64,000 nucleotides of DNA from Candidatus Coprenecus pullistercoris (lineage in GTDB: Bacteria; Bacteroidota; Bacteroidia; Bacteroidales; UBA932), in contig DXAT01000024.1 in the NCBI GenBank assembly GCA_019116965.1, forward strand, positions 109,863 through 173,862, read 5' to 3'. Of this stretch, positions 35,257 through 43,984 are shown piece by piece. Each line of letters opens with the position of its first letter. The stretch's first letter is position 1. Under the pieces are notes generated by a model that did not search any database, was not told where the DNA came from, and saw only the letters and a program-made list of their open reading frames with translations. The position numbers and the translations under genes are program-made.

Positions 35257-36504
35257 CTATTTAAGTTTAAAATTATAGGCTATACTTACTCCGAACGGCT
35301 TGTTAAGTCTTGCAGTACCCTTGCTGTCCTCAAGCACATTGAGCAGTCCCCAGTCGCTGGTGAACATAATCTGAAGCCCGTTCCACCTGAGTCCGGCCCC
35401 AAAACCCCAGGTTAGATTAAACCTGCTGATATCTGCCACATCATACAGGCTGAAGTTGTCCTCAGGATGACCGGCTACAGACACATTATATGCAAGACCC
35501 ATATCAAAGCCCGGTCCGGTGAATACGAAAACACTGAGATTGTTCATTATCGCGTACCGATACTGCACCTTTACAGGAATTGAGACATTGCAGTCAAAGA
35601 CGGATATGTCCTCATAGCTGTCCGAGGCAAAGTCCGCATAAATCCCAGTCTGGATTCCCAGGCCGTACTTGAACTCCGGTGTCCAGTACAAACCTGCCGT
35701 CCACGCCGGAGAACTGCTTCTTGCACTACCTCCTATACCGCACCACGGAAAAGCCCCGTCAGGAGTTCTCAACTGCCTCGCCGTATATCCAACCGCTATG
35801 CCCAGGGGCCTTCTCTCACCTTGTACCTCGGCAAGACGTTTCAACGCACTACTGGCTTTAGGGACATAGTAACCGGCAGCCCGCTTATACCATCTTTTCG
35901 CCTCATTAAGTTTGTTCCAGTTCTCATACAACAGTCCGATATAGTACATCGCCTCGGCATGTCCGTTATCCGCTGCAAGTTGAAATAGCCTGAATGCCCT
36001 GGGATAACTCTTACCTATTCCGTCCCCGTTATAAAATTGCATTCCTCTCTCGAACAACTCGACTGGAGAAGGCTGCTTGCGCTCTTTTTCAATATCTATA
36101 GGCAAATCTCCGTCCACATTGATCTGCACCATGGCATTTTTAAAATGACTGCGGTTTAGTTCTATCTTTTCAGCCCTGTATCTTTTATGAGTCAATGTCA
36201 ATGTGTATTTTTTACCCCCAGTCAACGGTTTCACCGAATAGAAATACTCATGAGTCACCGAATCATACTCTAACGCCTTAATCAACGGATTCTCGATGCT
36301 TTGCGACCAAATCTGAAGACCCAATCCCTTGATATCCGTAGATATAATAATTGAAGCACTGTTGGCACTGGCTATATCGGCACCTGTCCCGGAAGCTGTC
36401 GTATCCACACTGACTCTCAACTTACCCAGTGACTGCGGCACAGCCGCATAAGTGGCACACGACCATAATACCGTCAGCAATAAACTTACCGTTAGTCTGG
36501 ACAT
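35257..36504 (-). CDS. Exported protein: PEGA-like + Sel1 + outer-membrane barrel-like C-terminus
   Basis: 415 residues. Signal peptide MSRLTVSLLLTVLWSCATYAA. The next ~120 residues are beta-rich with a PEGA-like YTLTLTHKRYRAEKIELN. Sel1 repeats follow (FERGMQFYNGDGIGKSYPRAFRLFQLAADNG, AMYYIGLLYENWNKLNEAKRWYKRAAG). The last ~180 residues show amphipathic strands ending ...FGVSIAYNFKLK, typical of outer-membrane barrels with a polar end. It could link periplasmic parts to the outer membrane. Domains assigned by eye. Confidence 0.65.
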   Translation of the reverse strand: MSRLTVSLLLTVLWSCATYAAVPQSLGKLRVSVDTTASGTGADIASANSASIIISTDIKGLGLQIWSQSIENPLIKALEYDSVTHEYFYSVKPLTGGKKYTLTLTHKRYRAEKIELNRSHFKNAMVQINVDGDLPIDIEKERKQPSPVELFERGMQFYNGDGIGKSYPRAFRLFQLAADNGHAEAMYYIGLLYENWNKLNEAKRWYKRAAGYYVPKASSALKRLAEVQGERRPLGIAVGYTARQLRTPDGAFPWCGIGGSARSSSPAWTAGLYWTPEFKYGLGIQTGIYADFASDSYEDISVFDCNVSIPVKVQYRYAIMNNLSVFVFTGPGFDMGLAYNVSVAGHPEDNFSLYDVADISRFNLTWGFGAGLRWNGLQIMFTSDWGLLNVLEDSKGTARLNKPFGVSIAYNFKLK

Positions 36505-36507
36505 AGC

Positions 36508-37533
36508 CTAATTTCTTATTCTGACATCATCAATTGTGAACTTCTCCCAAGGCTCGTACTCCACAGGTACTTTTTTACCATTCTTGTCATATGTATAAGC
36601 ATTCATCCAGTTCCTTACCCATATGGTAAACGGCTCATGCACATCATGAATCTCGAACAGCAGGAACAGATATCCCTCGTCGCTGTAAGTCTCGGAATCC
36701 CATTTCTGATACAGGCTCACACCATACATATCCGGATTGACAACCGACCGAACAATGGCGTCCGACACCGGGCCGTCCAGTGTCAGTTTGATGTTAATCC
36801 ATTCATTGTTCCTGAATACTCTGCGCAGGTTTTTCATATACTCCTGTTTGCTTGACTGCTTATAACGTATGTCATTATAGGCCACACCGTCCGAAGATAT
36901 TCTCTGTACTACATTACCGGTAATTATAAGAGCGTCATCGCTATATATAGCATCAAGGTACACACTGTCTTTGGTATTGTAAGCTGTTTCAAAGTTCTCA
37001 ATCTCGGAGATAATCTTCTGCATTACCGCCTTGTCCGCAACCGACTCGGCATCGTAGTGATTCATGATGTCCCGATAGGTGTTGCGCTGCATGGCTACCG
37101 TAAAGCCTGACACCTTTCCGGATTTGTCAAACCTTATAACCACATCCCTGAAGCGGTCTTTATCCATATCCGCCTTTGCCCTGCATATAGGAATATCCCT
37201 TATCTCGTATCCATCAGCAGTACTGAGTATCCTCACCCTCAGACTGCCGGCTTTTGTGCAGTAGAAGGGACTGCCTCCCCAGAAGTCAACGAGAGCATTT
37301 GCTCCGTCATTCGTAACCCTCTCCTCTGCAAATGACAGTTCTTCGGAATCAGGCCACGCCTGATGAATAACCCTGAATATGTAGTTGGCATTCCCGATTA
37401 TCGTACTGCCCAAAACACGATCATGGAACTCCTCAGGTCTGATTTTGAATTCAACGCTATGCTGCTGGGCAGAGGCTGACAAGCCGACAGCGCATCCGAG
37501 AAAAACAACCGCAGAAAATAATTTCAAATTCAT
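36508..37533 (-). CDS. Exported protein with NTF2-like domain
   Basis: 341 residues. Signal peptide MNLKLFSAVVFLGCAVGLSASAQQ. The middle (about 165-270) has MQKIISEIENFETAYNTKDSVYLDAIYSDDALIITGN, the SnoaL/NTF2-like start (helix, then AIYSDDALI). The rest is beta-rich. NTF2-like domains in such settings are often non-catalytic binders. Function unknown. Lies 3 nt before the Sel1-barrel gene. Confidence 0.65.
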   Translation of the reverse strand: MNLKLFSAVVFLGCAVGLSASAQQHSVEFKIRPEEFHDRVLGSTIIGNANYIFRVIHQAWPDSEELSFAEERVTNDGANALVDFWGGSPFYCTKAGSLRVRILSTADGYEIRDIPICRAKADMDKDRFRDVVIRFDKSGKVSGFTVAMQRNTYRDIMNHYDAESVADKAVMQKIISEIENFETAYNTKDSVYLDAIYSDDALIITGNVVQRISSDGVAYNDIRYKQSSKQEYMKNLRRVFRNNEWINIKLTLDGPVSDAIVRSVVNPDMYGVSLYQKWDSETYSDEGYLFLLFEIHDVHEPFTIWVRNWMNAYTYDKNGKKVPVEYEPWEKFTIDDVRIRN

Positions 37534-37551
37534 AGTATAGCTAATTTACAG

Positions 37552-38232
37552 TTAATCAATTGTAAGAAAATACCAGAAGTCATAGTCCGGGGATTTAAGG
37601 AATTTCTCAAAATCATCCAACACCTCTCCTGACAGGATATCCGTACGCGAGTTTTTCCCTGGAGAGAGGATGAGCCTGAGTCTTCCGTCCGGACCGAATA
37701 CCGCCACATGGCATTTCCCCGTATCAGAAAAGCCGTCCGTCGAATTGATATCTGAGAATATGCACCCGCTGTAATTAAGTGCCCTTCGGAACTCAGAGAT
37801 GTTTTTACAGGACATCAGATTGTCTGGTATAGAATAGTTCTGCCCACCGGACTGCGTTTCTGTCACGACAGTCCTTACGAGCGGTTTACTTGCCGTGACC
37901 ATGATGCTGTCCCTGTGAATCCAGGCAAGAGCGCAGATGTTGCCGTAACTTTCCACCATGGCGCAGCTGGCCCTCATCTCAACGGCACGGAGTATTTCAC
38001 TATCCGAGATGCTGGATACAAGAGCGTATCCGACAATCATATCCTGCAATGCTACGATGGCCTCCCTCTTGGCTGTCTCGTAATTCTCCCCAGTACCGTA
38101 TTCGGAATAATACATACCGGACAATGTTATGCTTTCCTCTTCCTCCTGTGTCAGAGATGTCTGCGCCGAAAGATGCTGCGACGGGAGGAGAAAGATTATA
38201 AGTATACCTGCAAGTGTTATAATACGTGTCAT
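37552..38232 (-). CDS. LPP20-like exported protein
   Basis: 226 residues. Signal peptide MTRIITLAGILIIFLLPSQHLSAQ. YYSEYGTGENYETAKREAIVALQDMIVGYALVSS is the LPP20-type helix (regular alanines in an AxxxA pattern) seen in small Bacteroidota exported proteins. C-terminal half (GPDGRLRLILSPGKN...) is beta-rich. Function unknown. Start overlaps the stop of the next upstream gene by 4 nt. Confidence 0.65.
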   Translation of the reverse strand: MTRIITLAGILIIFLLPSQHLSAQTSLTQEEEESITLSGMYYSEYGTGENYETAKREAIVALQDMIVGYALVSSISDSEILRAVEMRASCAMVESYGNICALAWIHRDSIMVTASKPLVRTVVTETQSGGQNYSIPDNLMSCKNISEFRRALNYSGCIFSDINSTDGFSDTGKCHVAVFGPDGRLRLILSPGKNSRTDILSGEVLDDFEKFLKSPDYDFWYFLTID

Positions 38233-39347
38233 TGCATTATCTCATTTTGAGGAATATTTGTTAAAAGTGACATTTTTACAACATGAGTTTCAAACAAGTC
38301 TCTTTCCGATGCCGAGACAACAGCCATATGGGCGCAGTCTGAATACCTGTCCTTAAGTATCAGCACACCGCTGACAGAGCTGTCTTTCACACTGGTTGTC
38401 CCGTAATACAGATCGCAATTTCCGAAAAACGAGTAAAATGCATCGGATGACGAGGTATAGTTGAATGTTCTGCCGAACACACTATGTGCTATATTAAAGG
38501 TGAAATCAACACCTGTCGCATTGAGCATGACGTTTCTGAAAGACTCGGGCAGCATGGATGGAGTGAACACCGCGCGGACTGAGCTGTCCTTTTCCACTAC
38601 CGTAACACAGTCATTAATCTCCGGTATCATGTAATAATCTCCATTCAAATGCCGGACACTGTCATTGTATTCGGTTACACAGCTGTCTATATACGCAGAT
38701 ACGGCCGTATCCGCACTTACAACATGACGTTCCGCCAGGCACTGCGCCATATACAGATCCAGTTCTTTTTTATTCATACCGTATATCAGTTCATAGGAGA
38801 GCGGAAATACAATCTGTATGCTGCCCGTACCGGACAGATTCAACTCGCAATAAGTGCCGTATCTGGTTGTCGCCAATTTGTTACAATCCGACACCCATTC
38901 ATATACTGACAATCTGTCCATACATTGTCCGGGAAGCAGCCTTGTACCATCTACGACTATACTCACGCCTTTGGATTCATAAATGCGAAGCAGGTCACCG
39001 CTGTTATCCGATACCAACATCTGCAAGAATAGGCGCTCGGCGAACATTACAGAATATTCGGAGAACCTGTCGTCACTGCCGGTCTCAACGAGATGATACC
39101 CCAAGTGGGTGATTACACCTTTTGGATCTCTTCTTATATGTACCGGGACGGATACGCCTCCGACAATTCCCCCACATGATACGACAGTATCCACTGGAAA
39201 AACTTCGGGAAACACTGACGGCGGTATGGTACGGGACAAGTCCTGCAGAAGGGCGGATGCGAATCCGTACTGCCGGCAGAAATATTCTTGAGGTGCAACT
39301 GTCACCGACAGCAACACCAGCAATATTCTGTATCCGTAACGCATCAC
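38229..39347 (-). CDS. Exported protein of unknown function
   Basis: 372 residues. A signal-like N-terminus (YGYRILLVLLSVTVAPQEYF) is followed by alternating strand/helix segments without a recognised family. Four-nt overlaps with both neighbours place it firmly in the operon (coupled translation). It is probably periplasmic. Confidence 0.6.
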   Translation of the reverse strand: MMRYGYRILLVLLSVTVAPQEYFCRQYGFASALLQDLSRTIPPSVFPEVFPVDTVVSCGGIVGGVSVPVHIRRDPKGVITHLGYHLVETGSDDRFSEYSVMFAERLFLQMLVSDNSGDLLRIYESKGVSIVVDGTRLLPGQCMDRLSVYEWVSDCNKLATTRYGTYCELNLSGTGSIQIVFPLSYELIYGMNKKELDLYMAQCLAERHVVSADTAVSAYIDSCVTEYNDSVRHLNGDYYMIPEINDCVTVVEKDSSVRAVFTPSMLPESFRNVMLNATGVDFTFNIAHSVFGRTFNYTSSSDAFYSFFGNCDLYYGTTSVKDSSVSGVLILKDRYSDCAHMAVVSASERDLFETHVVKMSLLTNIPQNEIMQ

Positions 39348-40081
39348 TCCTCCGTCTGACAGAATTGCTGATAAAGTTTTTCAATATCAAGCGGCTCACG
39401 GTTAGGGCTGGACCCGGGTTCCAAAGTCCTTTTCATTCTTCCATTCTCACTGTACAGATCTCCTGTAACCAATGCTCCATTCTGCCACTGACCTTTAACA
39501 TAATCACCACCGCCGGCTTCACACCTCAATTCAGGATCTCTTGACGGAACAGGTGCCCGCTCTATGAAATGCAAAGTTCCGCTGCCGTTAGGCACCGTCA
39601 GTGTTTTACTACCATTGACAGTGAAGGTGTTTGTACTGCCCTCATACCATCCGAAAGAGTATTTGATACTGATCCTGCTTGTATCAATGTTTTCATATAC
39701 GAATATGTTGTAGTGATTATGGATATTTGTGTCATTGGGATTTGTTCCAGACGAAGGCTGAGTCTTGTTTGATGGAAATAAGGAGCTATCGGACGATGTG
39801 TCTTCCGGCTGTTCTTCTTGGAGCGGAGTATTTCCTTCTGTGTTCACGATTTCGTCTTTCCTATTTACTACAATAACAACTATCACTGCGGCAATTACCA
39901 CAATCACAGCAGTAATCACTATGGCCAACACCTTTTTAGAAATCCCCCCTTTGCGGCCACCCTCAATCTCATATAGAGGATGGCCGCATTTTGGGCAGAT
40001 GAAATCCTGATCATCAGGAACTTCTATAATTTTGTTAAAATTAGGACAATTGTCGTCCAAATTAGTACATTTACCTTTCAT
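39344..40081 (-). CDS. Zinc-ribbon, single-pass membrane protein
   Basis: 245 residues. A cytosolic zinc-binding region (KGKCTNLDDNCPNF...FICPKCGHPLYEI) precedes one strong membrane helix at about 51-73 (VLAIVITAVIVVIAAVIVVIVV). A disordered Ser/Pro/Asn linker follows, then a beta domain with YVKGQWQNGALVTGDLYSENGRMKRTL, which is MORN-like. It sits next to the tubulin-like gene and could link the cytosolic GTPase to the periplasmic proteins; inferred. Confidence 0.65.
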   Translation of the reverse strand: MKGKCTNLDDNCPNFNKIIEVPDDQDFICPKCGHPLYEIEGGRKGGISKKVLAIVITAVIVVIAAVIVVIVVNRKDEIVNTEGNTPLQEEQPEDTSSDSSLFPSNKTQPSSGTNPNDTNIHNHYNIFVYENIDTSRISIKYSFGWYEGSTNTFTVNGSKTLTVPNGSGTLHFIERAPVPSRDPELRCEAGGGDYVKGQWQNGALVTGDLYSENGRMKRTLEPGSSPNREPLDIEKLYQQFCQTEE

Positions 40082-40092
40082 GATAGTTTGAT

Positions 40093-43000
40093 TTAGTCTG
40101 TCATACGGTCTTTATCATGTTCGTCAAGAATTCCTGCAGCATTGTTTTTTGCCTCGACAAATCTGTTCCAGTCCTCTCTATTGCGCCCGCATTCTTTCTT
40201 AACTGCCTCCGATATATCTTTATCCATGATATTTTTTAATTCAGTTCGTTTTGCCTTGGACAGATAATCCGCCGTACCGAGTTTAGTCAGCGTAAGTTCC
40301 TGAATTTTATAGGCTGTTTCCTCGTCTATGTTCTCCACCGCATTGCGGAAAGTCTGACAGTGCAGACTATACTCCTTGCCTGAATCGGTGTAAAAATAAA
40401 TTCTCTTACCGGAACCGTCTTGCAAATATCCGAACTGTACTATGCCGAGGGCCATACCTATGATGAGATAAGGTGCGAACTCCTCGCGTTTCTCTTCATT
40501 GAACTTCTCTGGATATAGAGAAGGAAACTGAGAGCCATCACCCTCACCATGAAGCAGCAGCTTATGCTGAACGCCACCGGGCTCGGATATCTTGGCCTCA
40601 TACTCCCTGTGAAGAACATCCACATCCTTGATGAATCTCAATGGGATACCTGAGGTAATAGAGAGAATTATTATTTCATTGGACTTGTAATTTTTGGCAA
40701 CTTCACAATGACCCGCTATGCTTTCGAACTTTTCTTGGAATTTCTCCCTGAAATTCAGAGGATCCTCATATTCTGGAAGAAACAGCACATTGAAGATTTT
40801 AAAAGTCCTCTTGTCTGATCCGGCACTGATTTCCTCAGCATTTTTCTTCACAAGGACTCCAGACAACCTTATCTTGTCCTCTATGAAATTGCCAAGCCCC
40901 TCCTCATCGTAACCGTACTGGGATGCAATCCTCTCTAGAATATTCACCTTACCGCCCTTCTCTTTTTCTCTTTCAATGAGTGCTTGAGCCGTGTCACCGC
41001 ATATACTGTCAAACGCATTGACAAGGACAGTCATGTCACATCTCTTGACCATTTTCGTGAAGTCAGGGTGGTCATCATGTATCTCCTCTATCATCTTCTT
41101 GCGGACATTCATTGCATTCTCCTTGTTAAGCTTGTCATCGCGGATATAATTCTTAGTACGGCTCCGCACCTTATCCGGCTCATACATCTTGAATGTAATC
41201 GTACTTTCTCCGATAGTCGTACTTTCTCCGCTCTTGCACCTACTGCTGATAGCCACATCAAGCATATCCAGATAGTCAGTCATACGTCTTTTCAGTTCGC
41301 AGACGGTATCACGGAGTTCTCTCAACTGGTCATTGATCCTTCGTAGAAGCTGCTGTGCATAGTCATAACCGGCCACCTCAGTCATAGCACAATACTTTTT
41401 CTTCATAAGTTCTGAATGCACATTCAGTATCTTCTCATGCTTGCCCATCATGTTGGACCATGCGCCTATCCTATTCCACGCCTCTCTGTTTTCCAATATC
41501 TTAGGTTCAATCTTATCCTTCAAGTCAAGACGCTTTTTCTGCTGTTTCTCTCCAAATTTCTCTATCCTCGATTCATTAACCTCGAGAAGTATCCGCAGAT
41601 ACTTCTCCACTTCTATGATGGATTTGTCCCCATTGTCCCAGTCCTTGAACAGGTCCTGCTCTATAAGGCCCCTGATATGACTTGCATACCCCTTAATCTC
41701 CTCCTTCTGATTCCGGAAAAATTCCTGCACACCGGAACTTCTCCAACCCTCCTTATAGCGTTTTGCGCATAGGTTCTCGAGTTCTGTCAACCAATCTGCC
41801 TTATCCTTATCCTTGACCAGCTGCTTGTACTGCGATACTTTTTCCCAGTCCTCATTGAACGGGAGCCACTGAGAGTAATTATCATCGACAATCTTTTGAG
41901 AGAGCATCAGGTGCTCCTCGTCTATACGCCACTCGGGGAATTTCCCGTTACGATCATTGCGAAGCTCTGCCGCATATCCAAGTCCGATTTCATCTTCCGG
42001 CTTCTCTATAAAGCCAAGGTCACTCCAATTATTGTATTTGAACTGAAGTACCGCCTGTTTCTCAAAACTGTACTGTATGTATTCCCTGATTTCCTGGTCT
42101 GGATATTCGATGCGGCTTATGCCGAAACTCATGAAACGATTGCTTCTCACGCCGTCCTCTGCTTCGACTTGTTCGTTCTCATTCTGCTCCACACTCTGAA
42201 GTTTAATGTTACCCACACGCTTGCTGGTTACTATTTTATAGAACAAGAAGTCAGCCACCACCTCAAAGAGACCGCCTCCGGCTACATCTATGACTCCTCC
42301 GTCTACATTGACATTGGAAAAGACATAAGCACAGTTGAACGCATCCATTCCTCTGTCAGTAAGCAGCCTGCGGACCTTGCCGGTACGAGAATCCTTCCTT
42401 CCTGACACATCATAAGGCTTATATTCCTTTACACTAAGAGCATTAAGTTCCAGAAGGGCTGCATAGCCGTTCGGCCTGTAGTAACCTAACGAGGATGCCC
42501 AGTTCATAGGAGGCATGGTCGCTGTCTCCGGAAGCTTTGCATAGATGACAATCCTGCAGTCGTGGGTTTCAGGCATGTCCCTGATCTGCGCCACTACATC
42601 CACTATGCTTCCGCTTCCTGTACCACCGGCAAGACCCGCACAGATATGGAAGGTTATCTCTTCCGACTTGGATATATTTCGCATGTTTTCCATGTGCGTC
42701 AGCAACTTGTACTTAAAGTCATCGATATTCCATGCGAAAAGCAGCTTTCCAAGCCTTCTTCTCTGCCCTCCAGTATCATCTGTGATTCCACCTTTAATCT
42801 TGCTCCAGATGCTCTGATCTCCGATCCAGGCATTAATGCCAGGATAATCCTCTATCCTGTTGAGAATTGAGGCAGAGGCTCCGTTGATTTTAACTTTATC
42901 TCCGGCATCCAGGGCCACGCTCTTACCAAGTGTGCGCCATGACTGCTTTTCGTCCATATCCCTTGTCGACGAGTCTACCCACATGTAAGAAACGCATACA

Positions 43001-43119
43001 TCTCCTACCCTGTCATTCGGAATCTTGTTTGTTCCGAATTCCTCATACACTCGTTTTCTAAAAGCCTTGATAATGTTTCCGCCTGTACCGCCTAAGCCGA
43101 TAATAAGATGATTTTCCAT
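40093..43119 (-). CDS. Tubulin/FtsZ-like GTPase (Tubulin_2 type), 1008 residues
   Basis: The N-terminus HLIIGLGGTGGNIIKAFRKR (residues 4-23) is the first glycine-rich nucleotide loop, and CAGLAGGTGSGSIVD (160-174) carries the tubulin signature GGTGSG. FNCAYVFSNVNVDGG, where an N-x-D pair sits, lies in the expected later position. The remaining ~650 residues are long and mostly helical with coiled-coil stretches, far larger than FtsZ (~380-430). It fits the Pfam Tubulin_2 (PF13809) group of large prokaryotic tubulin-like proteins. No signal peptide or membrane helix; cytosolic. It lies 11 nt before the zinc-ribbon gene. GTP binding is supported by the motifs; polymerisation is inferred. Confidence 0.88.
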   Translation of the reverse strand: MENHLIIGLGGTGGNIIKAFRKRVYEEFGTNKIPNDRVGDVCVSYMWVDSSTRDMDEKQSWRTLGKSVALDAGDKVKINGASASILNRIEDYPGINAWIGDQSIWSKIKGGITDDTGGQRRRLGKLLFAWNIDDFKYKLLTHMENMRNISKSEEITFHICAGLAGGTGSGSIVDVVAQIRDMPETHDCRIVIYAKLPETATMPPMNWASSLGYYRPNGYAALLELNALSVKEYKPYDVSGRKDSRTGKVRRLLTDRGMDAFNCAYVFSNVNVDGGVIDVAGGGLFEVVADFLFYKIVTSKRVGNIKLQSVEQNENEQVEAEDGVRSNRFMSFGISRIEYPDQEIREYIQYSFEKQAVLQFKYNNWSDLGFIEKPEDEIGLGYAAELRNDRNGKFPEWRIDEEHLMLSQKIVDDNYSQWLPFNEDWEKVSQYKQLVKDKDKADWLTELENLCAKRYKEGWRSSGVQEFFRNQKEEIKGYASHIRGLIEQDLFKDWDNGDKSIIEVEKYLRILLEVNESRIEKFGEKQQKKRLDLKDKIEPKILENREAWNRIGAWSNMMGKHEKILNVHSELMKKKYCAMTEVAGYDYAQQLLRRINDQLRELRDTVCELKRRMTDYLDMLDVAISSRCKSGESTTIGESTITFKMYEPDKVRSRTKNYIRDDKLNKENAMNVRKKMIEEIHDDHPDFTKMVKRCDMTVLVNAFDSICGDTAQALIEREKEKGGKVNILERIASQYGYDEEGLGNFIEDKIRLSGVLVKKNAEEISAGSDKRTFKIFNVLFLPEYEDPLNFREKFQEKFESIAGHCEVAKNYKSNEIIILSITSGIPLRFIKDVDVLHREYEAKISEPGGVQHKLLLHGEGDGSQFPSLYPEKFNEEKREEFAPYLIIGMALGIVQFGYLQDGSGKRIYFYTDSGKEYSLHCQTFRNAVENIDEETAYKIQELTLTKLGTADYLSKAKRTELKNIMDKDISEAVKKECGRNREDWNRFVEAKNNAAGILDEHDKDRMTD

Positions 43120-43153
43120 ATGTTACTATTAAATTAAAATATTTTACACTTTG

Positions 43154-43573
43154 TTATGAAAGTAAACTCCAGCAACTGATTCCGTCTTTTCTCAACATCA
43201 GTATAAGCCTCAGTATTATTACTGCAAATACCGCCGAAAGTCCTGTTGTGATTAAACTTATCACAGGCACGGAGATTCCATGCATGAGTATGATATTTAT
43301 ACCTGCCACTATTATTGCTGTCCATGTTATCAAACAGAAACCTTTACGCCTCCATCTCAGCAACAACGCATATCCCGAAACAAGAAGCACCGCCGAAATA
43401 ATTGCAACGACAATCAGCCCATATACATAATATTCATCCACATACCGAACTATACCCATGTATGTTATTGTGGTATAAATAGGGGAAATTACATTTGCTA
43501 TGATTCCCAACCATAGCCAGAAGGTCACAAAACCGTTTCTCTTTTTAGAACTTGTCGCTACTGAATTTTCCAT
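43154..43573 (-). CDS. Four-helix membrane protein
   Basis: 139 residues with four membrane helices at about 15-40, 51-73, 80-98 and 103-126. No family recognised. It begins the minus-strand array 34 nt before the tubulin-like gene, so it is probably its first gene. No -7 element was seen upstream; a palindrome (43577-43601) lies at the start codon. Confidence 0.6.
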   Translation of the reverse strand: MENSVATSSKKRNGFVTFWLWLGIIANVISPIYTTITYMGIVRYVDEYYVYGLIVVAIISAVLLVSGYALLLRWRRKGFCLITWTAIIVAGINIILMHGISVPVISLITTGLSAVFAVIILRLILMLRKDGISCWSLLS

Positions 43574-43576
43574 AAT

Positions 43577-43601
43577 CTATTAATTTAAAGTTTATTAATA
43601 G
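43577..43601. promoter_or_regulatory. Palindrome at the head of the island operon
   Basis: CTATTAAT and ATTAATAG, separated by 9 nt, form a perfect 8-bp inverted repeat 4 nt upstream of the first operon gene. It could be an operator or part of the leader structure. No regulator gene is identified nearby. Confidence 0.3.
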
Positions 43602-43624
43602 ACATAAAAAAGTGGACTTCACTC

Positions 43625-43763
43625 TTCGTCTGCCATCTGAGGTTTTCGACTACCTATAGCACAAACAAATGAATAAAGCCCACGTAGCATTAAGCAACGT
43701 GAGCGTTGAACTTTATTCATTGTGCTATAATCTAAAAGTGTCGAAATTTCAGATGGCACGAAT
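43625..43763. repeat. Long imperfect palindrome between operon and RAYT gene
   Basis: Arms 43631-43678 and 43711-43758 are complementary over ~48 nt with few gaps (TGCCATCTGA... with ...TCAGATGGCA; ...GAATAAAG with CTTTATTC...). The loop has a further small CACGT/ACGTG stem, and outer bases TTCGT/ACGAA extend it. Likely a mobile palindrome or strong bidirectional terminator. From 43764 to 43984 there is only AT-rich, gene-free sequence with a possible TAGCTTTG at 43973. Confidence 0.75.
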
Positions 43764-43972
43764 AAAAGCTAACGCTTCAATATGTCTTTTCAAATATCCT
43801 TCACAGGATTTTCACTCACAAATATATATTATTTATCCAACATATTATATTATTTTCGAACAATTATTCTCCGGCAAGATTCATATTCTTTTTGAGATAA
43901 TTAATCTTCATTCGTTTCACAACTTGCGTAAAAAACTTAATGTCAGCGATTTGGAGGAAGAAAAAGTTTATT

Positions 43973-43980
43973 TAGCTTTG
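43973..43980 (+). promoter_or_regulatory. Possible -7 element of RAYT gene
   Basis: TAGCTTTG matches TAnnTTTG but ends only 4 nt before the ATG at 43985, so the mRNA would be leaderless or this match is chance. Confidence 0.25.
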
Positions 43981-43984
43981 CTGT

